Shown here: piece by piece, positions 23,100-28,271 of the stretch
Numbering within the stretch: the stretch's first letter is position 1
How the letters are laid out: each line of letters starts with the position of its first letter
Position numbers and translations under genes: made by a program
The notes under the pieces: generated by a model
Database searches by the model: none
Told to the model about the DNA's origin: nothing
Seen by the model: only the letters and a program-made list of their open reading frames with translations
NCBI GenBank assembly: GCA_045636125.1
Contig: JAZTWX010000041.1
Location: 1 to 28,271 of the forward strand
Direction: 5' to 3'
Source: HGM04593 sp045636125
Lineage (GTDB): Bacteria; Bacteroidota; Bacteroidia; Bacteroidales; Bacteroidaceae
Length of the DNA stretch: 28,271 nt

Positions 23100-23572
23100 A
23101 ACCACTCTCCCCTGCCGAAGCACTGAACAAAGCTGCAGCCTACTGCACCCTGTGCGAACGCTGCAACAGCGAGGTGAGCACAAAGCTCACAGCGTGGGGT
23201 GTACCCGCCGACGAGCAGGAGAAAATAATTGCAAGGCTCACAAGCGAAGGGTTCATAAATGAGGCACGCTACTGCCGCGCCTTTGTAAACGACAAGGTGC
23301 GCTTCAACCGCTGGGGAAGAATAAAGATAATGGCTGCGCTGCGCGAAAAAAGACTTTCCAAAGAGCACATTACTGCCGCAATGGAGCAGATAGATGAAGA
23401 GGCCTACACGCAGGCGCTGCAAGAGGTTATTGCAGCAAAGAGAAAAGAGCTGCGGGGAAAGGACGATTATGCCAGCCGGCAAAAGATTGTGCGCCACGCA
23501 GCATCGCGCGGCTACGAGCCTGCAAGAATTCTGCAATTAGTAAAATGCGACGGCTATGAAATGGATTTCTGA
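23096..23572 (+). CDS. recX: Regulatory protein RecX
   Basis: 158 residues, the usual RecX length, composed of three-helix repeats. Features seen: LCERCNSEVSTKLTAWGV, IIARLTSEGFINEARYCRAFVNDKVRFNRWGRIKI, LREKRLSKEHITAAMEQI. RecX binds RecA filaments and limits strand exchange. recA is not in this window. It overlaps prmC by four bases and comF by 17, so it is part of the same operon. Confidence 0.9.
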   Translation: MKPLSPAEALNKAAAYCTLCERCNSEVSTKLTAWGVPADEQEKIIARLTSEGFINEARYCRAFVNDKVRFNRWGRIKIMAALREKRLSKEHITAAMEQIDEEAYTQALQEVIAAKRKELRGKDDYASRQKIVRHAASRGYEPARILQLVKCDGYEMDF

Positions 23573-24245
23573 CCTCATAGACCTCATTCTGCCACGCTAC
23601 TGTACAGTGTGCGGCCACATACTGTCGGCCAGCGAAAAGCACATCTGCCTCAACTGCCTTTGTGCGATGCCCACAATTGAACCATTGCGCCGCAAAGAGA
23701 TTGAAAAGATATTCTGGGGCATTATCCCCGTTGAGAAAGCATCGTCATACATCTATTACCGCAAAGGCTCGCCATTCAACAATCTTCTGCACCTTGCAAA
23801 ATACAAGAACCGCCCCGACACGGCCGAATACCTTGCCCGCATAGCCGCCACAGAGCTTGCAGCAGAGGGTTTCTTCGACGGGATAGACGCTATTATCCCC
23901 TTGCCGCTGTCGAAAAAGAAAGAGCGCAAACGTGGCTATAACCAGTGCGACTACATTGCCCGAGGCCTCTCGCGCGTGAGCGGAATTCCTATAATAAAAG
24001 GATGCGTCGCACGCACCGTAGCCAACGAGACTCAGACACACAAGAACCGCGACGAACGCTGGAAAAACGTAGAGGGTATTTTTGCAGTGAGCAAGCCCGA
24101 AGCGTTGCAAGGCAAGCATCTGTTATTGGTGGACGATGTACTGACTACCGGAGCCACGTTGGCAGGCTGCGCAAAGAGCATCGCCGCTGTCCCCGGTACA
24201 AGGATAAGCCTTTTCACCCTCGCCTACTCTTACAACGAGGTATAA
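23556..24245 (+). CDS. comF: ComF family phosphoribosyltransferase-like protein
   Basis: 229 residues. The N-terminal zinc finger has C16, C19, C31 and C34. The phosphoribosyltransferase fold follows, with the PRPP loop LLVDDVLTTGATL (about 189-201) and the basic KKKERKRGYNQC segment typical of ComF/GntX proteins. ComF proteins are required for DNA uptake in competent bacteria, but many carriers are not naturally competent, so the role here is open. The start lies within the end of recX. Confidence 0.9.
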   Translation: MKWISDLIDLILPRYCTVCGHILSASEKHICLNCLCAMPTIEPLRRKEIEKIFWGIIPVEKASSYIYYRKGSPFNNLLHLAKYKNRPDTAEYLARIAATELAAEGFFDGIDAIIPLPLSKKKERKRGYNQCDYIARGLSRVSGIPIIKGCVARTVANETQTHKNRDERWKNVEGIFAVSKPEALQGKHLLLVDDVLTTGATLAGCAKSIAAVPGTRISLFTLAYSYNEV

Positions 24246-24247
24246 TA

Positions 24248-24282
24248 AAAGCCGCTGCACTATTGCACCGGCTTTATTTTTT
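24248..24282. terminator. Terminator at the comF / GDPD convergence
   Basis: aaagccg (24248-24254) pairs with cggcttt (24269-24275), with an inner tgca/tgca pair, followed by a-TTTTTT on the plus strand. The minus strand also ends in T-rich sequence. The last codons of the minus-strand lipoprotein gene lie within this hairpin, an economical bidirectional arrangement. Confidence 0.85.
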
Positions 24283-25030
24283 CGGTATAAATCATTTTAA
24301 CTGCAGGCAATTCACTTTCGGGAATCAGAGCCCAATCGTTAACCGTATACACAGCCATATCGAAATCAAACAGCTTAACCAACCTCTTATAGAATCTATA
24401 ATCAAAAGCTGAATAATGCGTTGCAATCCATTCTATTTTACGGCCGGGGTAGAACCAATGCAACACCATATGTTTCTTCACCTTGTCAAAGAAATCATCC
24501 ACGGCAAGAACTGAATAGAGCACTCTGTAATACCCTGCGGCGCACAACTCTTCGTAATGAGGGTATGTAAAGGCTTCTACCACCATACGCTCTTTCAAGC
24601 GCGGAAAATATGCGGCAAGCACTGCAGGAGCCGATACCTTGTCGGTGACAAGGTAGAGATTTTCATTGCTTTCGAAATAATCGTTAAGCTCGGCAGCGGT
24701 TAAAGGGGTATATTCCCCGTGTATGCGACGCTGCGTGAATTCGGCAAGTGTGGGGGCAGTGTCGCCTTTGTGTTCACAGCCGGTTATTCTATTGAACATA
24801 CGCCAGTCGTGGGCCGCCACAAGCACGCTATCGGCTGTAAACGAAAAATCTATTTCAATGTAACGATAACCATCGGCAACCGATTTTTCGAGTGCTTCGC
24901 GGCTGTTTGTGTAGACATAATTGTCAATTTCACCGCCACCGTGGGCAATGAGTTCCACAGCATCGTAACTGCCGCTGCCACTGCAAGCAACAAGCAGAAA
25001 CATAATTGCCAATATATATAAGTTTTTCAT
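24260..25030 (-). CDS. Glycerophosphodiester phosphodiesterase-like lipoprotein
   Basis: 256 residues from the ATG at 25030. An in-frame ATG lies 24 bases upstream, but it would overlap the preceding gene, and the downstream start gives a clean lipoprotein signal ending LLVAC (C16). The PI-PLC/GDPD fold signature is IAHGGGEI (H30), YTNSREAL, YIEIDFSFT (E59, D61) and AAHDW (H74). The classic HRG and ENT are replaced by HGG and TNS, which fits the 'YTNSxEAL' subfamily rather than canonical GlpQ/UgpQ. It probably acts on a phosphodiester in the envelope; the substrate is unknown. Last gene of a three-gene operon, 1 base after the peptidase. Confidence 0.82.
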   Translation of the reverse strand: MKNLYILAIMFLLVACSGSGSYDAVELIAHGGGEIDNYVYTNSREALEKSVADGYRYIEIDFSFTADSVLVAAHDWRMFNRITGCEHKGDTAPTLAEFTQRRIHGEYTPLTAAELNDYFESNENLYLVTDKVSAPAVLAAYFPRLKERMVVEAFTYPHYEELCAAGYYRVLYSVLAVDDFFDKVKKHMVLHWFYPGRKIEWIATHYSAFDYRFYKRLVKLFDFDMAVYTVNDWALIPESELPAVKMIYTEKIKPVQ

Positions 25031-25031
25031 A

Positions 25032-26822
25032 TTAAATTGATTCGCAAGATTCAATCAAGAATTCAAGTTCCTCGCCATCGAGGTAGGGCGAGAGCTTCTC
25101 ACACACCATCGAATGGTAGCTGTTAAGGTATGCAATTGCCTCTGCACCCAAAAGCTCGGGTACAATGGCCGTGGTGTCTATGGGGCAAAGAGTGAGCGGG
25201 CGCATAGAACAGAAATCGCCGAATTCGGTTGTTGCGCTATGCTCCACAAGCATTGTATTCTCTATGCGTATTCCGTGGCGGCCGGCCTTGTAGAGCCCCG
25301 GCTCGTTGGTAACGGTTACACCGGGCAACAGCGGCGCGGGCATATTGTTCATTCTTATCTGGTGAGGGCCTTCGTGAACATTAAGGAAGTGCCCCACTCC
25401 GTGCCCTGTTCCGTGCAGATAATTTTCCCCTGCGCGCCACAACCACTGGCGGGCAAGAACATCGAGCTGCGTGCCGCAGGTTCCCTGGGGGAACTGCGCC
25501 ATTGCAAGGGAAATGTGGCCGCGCAACACCAGAGTATAATCGCGGCGCTCCTCGTCGCTCAAAGGGCCAAGAGGAATTGTGCGGGTAATGTCGGTTGTGC
25601 CGCAGTTATACTGCCCACCGCAGTCGAGCAACAGAAAACCACTCGGCTGCAGGGTTGCATTGTTTTCGGCGCAAGGCTCGTAGTGTACAATGGCAGCATT
25701 GGAGCCATAAGCGGCAATTGTCGCAAAGCTCAGGCCCTGGAACGCTTCACACTCGCGACGCAAGGCTGTCAGTTTCTCGTCGACACAAAGCTCGGTTACT
25801 CCGCCGCGCTCAACAGCGGGCTTTAACCAATTCAGGAGTTTCACCATTGCAATACCCTCGGCGACCATTGCACGCTCGAACCCGGCAATTTCGGTAGCAT
25901 TCTTCACAGCCTTCATTGCAGCCACAGGCGAGTCGCCGAACAAGGGGCTGCAGGCAGGGTTCAGATATTCGAGCACAAGGCGGTTGCAACGTGTGGGCTG
26001 CAACAATATAGTATCGTGGGGATAATCGCTCAACGCCTGCCACACAGCATCGTAATGCGCTGTTTCAATGCCGGCAAGCGAGAGGTGCTCACGCACCTCG
26101 TCGGTGAGTTTTTCGGGGAGAATGTAGAGCACGACGCTTTCCTGTGTCACGAGCATATATGCTACCACCACTGGGTTATATTCAACATCGCAGCCCCTTA
26201 TATTAGCAAGCCACGCAACCTCGTCGAGCATTGTAACAAGCATTCCATCGGCGCCTTTTGCAGCCAAAAGTTCACGCAAACGGGCAATTTTGCTTGCAGC
26301 ACTCTCGCCGCAAAGTTCAAGAGGCATCACTTGGGCAAGGCCGGTGGGAACCGATGGGCGCTCTCCCCATATTGCACCCACAGCGTCCAATGAGCTGTCC
26401 ATTGAAATTCCCGCCTGCGAAAGAGCCGCAGCCCAATCCTTAGCTTCGGCAATTGAGCACACCGAACCGTCGACACCCACCGTGGCGCCACTTTCCAGTG
26501 TGGAGCAGAGCCATTCAATGAGCGAGGGTGTGTCGGCAGCACCATCCTTCATAAGCGTGAACGGGGTATTTGCGAGCGCAGCATCGGCTGCAAGCCAGTA
26601 ACGCGAGTCGGTCCACACACGGGCATCGGTGGCGGTAACAACAGCTGTTCCCGCCGAGCCGTCGAAGCCGGTCAACCACTCACGTGACTTCCAACGGTCG
26701 GCAACATATTCGCTGCTGTGTGCGTCGCTGCTCACAACAATATAAGCCGCAAGATTATTTTCGGCCATATACTTGCGCAAGGCGTTCACCCTGCTGTCTA
26801 TAATATTCTTGTCCATAATCAT
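25032..26822 (-). CDS. Xaa-Pro aminopeptidase (M24B family)
   Basis: 596 residues, the long form with two creatinase-like N-terminal domains and a C-terminal pita-bread catalytic domain. Metal ligands are visible: D near 400 in LLLDCGGQYNCGTTD and D near 411, H near 475 in GTGHGVGHFLNVHEGP, E in TNEPGLY, and E in IRIENTML. It removes the N-terminal residue from peptides with proline at position 2. No signal peptide is present, so it is cytoplasmic. The start could also be the second ATG at 26816 (MDKN), two codons later. It lies between the TonB-C gene (3-base gap) and the GDPD-like gene (1-base gap). Confidence 0.94.
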   Translation of the reverse strand: MIMDKNIIDSRVNALRKYMAENNLAAYIVVSSDAHSSEYVADRWKSREWLTGFDGSAGTAVVTATDARVWTDSRYWLAADAALANTPFTLMKDGAADTPSLIEWLCSTLESGATVGVDGSVCSIAEAKDWAAALSQAGISMDSSLDAVGAIWGERPSVPTGLAQVMPLELCGESAASKIARLRELLAAKGADGMLVTMLDEVAWLANIRGCDVEYNPVVVAYMLVTQESVVLYILPEKLTDEVREHLSLAGIETAHYDAVWQALSDYPHDTILLQPTRCNRLVLEYLNPACSPLFGDSPVAAMKAVKNATEIAGFERAMVAEGIAMVKLLNWLKPAVERGGVTELCVDEKLTALRRECEAFQGLSFATIAAYGSNAAIVHYEPCAENNATLQPSGFLLLDCGGQYNCGTTDITRTIPLGPLSDEERRDYTLVLRGHISLAMAQFPQGTCGTQLDVLARQWLWRAGENYLHGTGHGVGHFLNVHEGPHQIRMNNMPAPLLPGVTVTNEPGLYKAGRHGIRIENTMLVEHSATTEFGDFCSMRPLTLCPIDTTAIVPELLGAEAIAYLNSYHSMVCEKLSPYLDGEELEFLIESCESI

Positions 26823-26825
26823 TTA

Positions 26826-27332
26826 TCAATTACCTTTCCACCATTTGCTCTTTTTCTTACGCTCGCGCACAGTGGTTTTTTCAATACCATTGTCGTCGGT
26901 CTCAATATCGTAATACCCGTTTTTCTTGAAGAGCTTGAAATTTATGGGTATTGTAAGCTCGGCAGGAACAGGCACGCCGTTCTTTGTACCGGGTACCCAG
27001 TTGGGCATACTCCTCACCACCCTCACAGCCTCTTTGTCGAGCGAGGGCGAAACACCTCGCAGCACTTTGGCCATTGAAATGTATCCATCCTTTTCTACAC
27101 GGAAACTCACAATAACCTCGCCCACCTCCTCGCGCTCATATGCCTCGTAGGGATATTTTGTCTCCACAAGCAGAAAATCGAGCATCTTTTTGTGCCCGCC
27201 GGGGAACTGCGGCATCACAATAACATCCTTGCTTTTGCTCTTGCTTTTCTTTTTCTTGTCGGGCATTGAAAAAGCCGAAACACTGCAAAACAACAGCAAC
27301 ACCGGGAGTATTAAAAGAAGAAACTTTTTCAT
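26826..27332 (-). CDS. Exported TonB C-terminal-domain protein
   Basis: 168 residues. An N-terminal signal peptide (MKKFLLLILPVLLLFCSVSAFS) is followed by a short lysine/serine run and a complete TonB C-terminal domain (about 38-131): PQFPGGHKKML, YPYEAYEREEVGEVIVSFRVEKDG, LDKEAVRVVRSMPNWVPG, VPAELTIPINFKL. The C-terminus is a basic extension (RERKKKSKWWKGN). Classical TonB has a membrane anchor and a long proline-rich linker, both missing, so direct energy coupling to outer-membrane receptors is doubtful; stand-alone TonB-C proteins are common in Bacteroidetes. First gene of the operon with the peptidase and GDPD-like genes. Confidence 0.85.
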   Translation of the reverse strand: MKKFLLLILPVLLLFCSVSAFSMPDKKKKSKSKSKDVIVMPQFPGGHKKMLDFLLVETKYPYEAYEREEVGEVIVSFRVEKDGYISMAKVLRGVSPSLDKEAVRVVRSMPNWVPGTKNGVPVPAELTIPINFKLFKKNGYYDIETDDNGIEKTTVRERKKKSKWWKGN

Positions 27333-27356
27333 TGAATATATACTATTTTATTATAA

Positions 27357-27378
27357 GCGCGTGCGCGCACACGCACGC
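27357..27378. repeat. 22-bp alternating purine-pyrimidine (GC/AC) tract
   Basis: Every step from 27357 to 27378 alternates purine and pyrimidine, using only GC and AC/GT steps, with the palindrome gtgcgcgcac at 27361-27370. Such tracts can adopt Z-DNA under negative supercoiling. In the minus-strand transcript the segment can fold as a GC-rich hairpin (GCGUGC with GCACGC). It lies in the presumed 5' untranslated region of the TonB-C operon, between its -7 box and start codon. Confidence 0.7.
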
Positions 27379-27386
27379 TTCAATTG

Positions 27387-27394
27387 CAAAAATA
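27387..27394 (-). promoter_or_regulatory. -7 box of the TonB-C operon
   Basis: The minus strand reads TATTTTTG, matching TAnnTTTG, 54 bases upstream of the first start codon. A minus-strand TTG occurs 23 bases further upstream (plus 27420-27418), slightly beyond the usual spacing. Confidence 0.5.
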
Positions 27395-27487
27395 CCCAAA
27401 AGCCCCAACAATTAAAACAAAACAGCCATTAATAAATGTAAAAAGAGAAAGTTTGGAATAATTTTCATCAAAAAAAGCCACCAACTA

Positions 27488-27518
27488 TTGCATAATTAAA
27501 AAAAACTCGCTACCTTTG
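27488..27518 (+). promoter_or_regulatory. Promoter of tRNA-His
   Basis: TTG (27488-27490), then 20 bases, then TACCTTTG (27511-27518) followed by c. This is the textbook Bacteroidetes primary-sigma promoter, and the best match in the window. Transcription should start near 27524, about 28 bases before the mature tRNA. Confidence 0.88.
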
Positions 27519-27552
27519 CAACGCTTTTGGTTAAGAAACCAGCAGCAATATG

Positions 27553-27626
27553 GTGGTTATAGTTCAGTTGGTTAGAGCGTCAGATTGTGGTTCTGAATGT
27601 CGTGGGTTCGAGTCCCACTATCCACC
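27553..27626 (+). tRNA. tRNA-His (GTG anticodon)
   Basis: A complete cloverleaf: acceptor 27553-27559 with 27619-27625, D stem gttc/gagc, anticodon stem tcaga/tctga around ttGTGgt (anticodon 27587-27589), five-base variable loop, T stem gtggg/cccac with loop ttcgagt, discriminator C at 27626. A G at 27552 can supply the extra G(-1) that tRNA-His needs, opposite C73. CCA is not encoded. The acceptor stem has one non-pairing position (T27557 against T27621). Confidence 0.96.
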
Positions 27627-27628
27627 CG

Positions 27629-27658
27629 AAGAGAGAAACAATTGTTTCTCTCTTTTTT
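27629..27658 (+). terminator. Terminator of tRNA-His
   Basis: A perfect 22-base palindrome at 27631-27652 (arms gagagaaacaa and ttgtttctctc) followed directly by a T-run. Rho-independent terminator placed 4 bases after the tRNA. Confidence 0.93.
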
Positions 27659-27722
27659 GTTTATGGCGCATTGCCAAATCCGGGGCACACGCCGATTTTG
27701 CGGCTCAACGTAAAACGTTGAT

Positions 27723-28013
27723 GGGCGGTGTTATTTTGCAGCTATTCTATCAATTAATTGAGTTTCTTTTATGTTCTTTCGTCACGCGAAAGAACCAAAG
27801 CGCCGGCACAGAGATTCGCGATTCAAACAAAGCTTTGCGTTCCGGTCGCTTTGTTTTCGCCGTTGTTGTCTTTACGCAGCAAATTCGGGAACAGAGCAAC
27901 TCGCTGCCCGTGCACACCGTGCAACGCTGCTTTCCCAACGCTCAAACAAGCTCCGTTCTTTTTCCTCGTTTGCCGCTAACAACAACTCACGCTCATACAG
28001 TGCCGTTTTTTAG
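27723..28013 (+). repeat. Dispersed intergenic repeat, right copy, with extra internal segment
   Basis: 27723-27792 and 27988-28013 are exact reverse complements of 580-649 and 524-549. Between the blocks lie 195 bases here against 30 in the left copy. The extra segment carries an inverted repeat with caaagcgccgg (27796-27806) facing ccggtcgctttg (27842-27853), and an inner palindrome caaagctttg. The short region 27702-27722 is also similar to the left copy. No convincing coding region is seen; the open frames here run through tRNA or hairpins. Bases 28014-28130 show nothing further. Confidence 0.88.
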
Positions 28014-28133
28014 AAGAATACTCCTGCTGTTTTTTTTTCGTAGCATAAGTAATTTCTAACCCCGGCACCGTTAAAAATTGAGGGAGACACCGAGTAATTT
28101 AAGGGCCATTGTGTGAAAATTCGTGCCAATGAA

Positions 28134-28195
28134 TTTTTCAATTAAGCGAGCGAAAGTAAAACTTGTTTTAACTTTAGCAGCGAGCGAACGAAAAA
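28134..28195. repeat. Nested hairpin element with GAGCG cores (copy 2)
   Basis: It has the same order of parts as 151-211. Outer arms tttttc (28134-28139) and gaaaaa (28190-28195) enclose attaagcgagcg (28141-28152), an inner imperfect inverted repeat aaagtaaaac / gttttaacttt (28153-28162 and 28165-28175), and gcagcgagcg (28177-28186). The arms differ in sequence from copy 1 but remain complementary. A further hairpin, gcactc-aac-gagtgc (28229-28243), follows before the window ends. Confidence 0.55.
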
Positions 28196-28271
28196 TCAAC
28201 AAAGTTAAATGGGCGGGAATTTATTCACGCACTCAACGAGTGCAGCCGAATTTGCGCGAAGCGAGTATGTT

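Noticed and set aside
25031..25054. Upstream ATG (25054) as the start of the GDPD-like lipoprotein
   Set aside because: It would overlap the peptidase stop region and put eight polar residues before the signal peptide. The ATG at 25030 gives a normal lipoprotein signal.
27550..28059. Open frame of 169 codons starting in tRNA-His
   Set aside because: It reads through the tRNA, its terminator and the right repeat copy. Composition is not protein-like.
1..28271. CRISPR array, prophage, integrase or restriction/defence cluster
   Set aside because: No regularly spaced direct repeats, no cas, phage or recombinase-like proteins on either strand. The gene content is housekeeping.

Overview
The window looks like chromosomal DNA of a Bacteroidales bacterium (Bacteroides/Prevotella-like; genus not determinable). 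The grounds are the TAnnTTTG-type -7 promoter boxes ahead of several transcription units, the S1, ValRS and LysRS sequence types (LysRS has the Bacteroides-style C-terminal extension), and families largely confined to Bacteroidetes: DUF4199, DUF6452, DUF6048 and a C-terminal 'D(I/L)TGR...GIYIINGxK' tail. Apart from the flanks it is a dense, ordinary housekeeping region. I see no phage, insertion sequence, CRISPR array or defence island.

Layout. Positions 1-660 are non-coding and packed with hairpins and dispersed repeats. An SRP (4.5S) RNA gene lies on the minus strand at about 698-810, with its own promoter and terminator. A structured leader or small RNA (about 935-1028) precedes a 759-residue secreted multidomain protein. 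A five-gene envelope operon follows (DUF4199 membrane protein, polyprenyl-phosphate-type GT2, DUF6452 lipoprotein, DUF6048 protein, ApbE flavin transferase), convergent with marC. Then come rpsA, rnz, an ECF sigma factor / putative anti-sigma / Spy-like operon, and mazG divergent from valS. valS is followed by a coiled-coil membrane protein, lysS and gpsA. A tightly packed pgi-HAD-prmC-recX-comF run follows. A minus-strand operon (TonB-C protein, Xaa-Pro aminopeptidase, GDPD-like lipoprotein) closes the coding part. tRNA-His(GTG) follows, with a textbook promoter and terminator, and the window ends in another repeat-rich non-coding stretch.

Functional themes: translation (SRP RNA, S1, ValRS, LysRS, PrmC, tRNA-His, RNase Z), central and lipid metabolism (Pgi, GpsA), nucleotide clean-up (MazG), DNA repair or uptake (RecX, ComF), and envelope or stress functions (ECF operon, GT2, ApbE, TonB-C protein).

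The most unusual material is non-coding. Two inverted repeat copies sit about 27 kb apart with a 70-bp and a 26-bp block that match exactly, one copy carrying about 165 extra bases. Hairpin elements share a core but have different, self-complementary arms. The SRP RNA has a non-GNRA apical loop. I did not find a convincing new multi-gene system; the repeat family is the best candidate for something undescribed.
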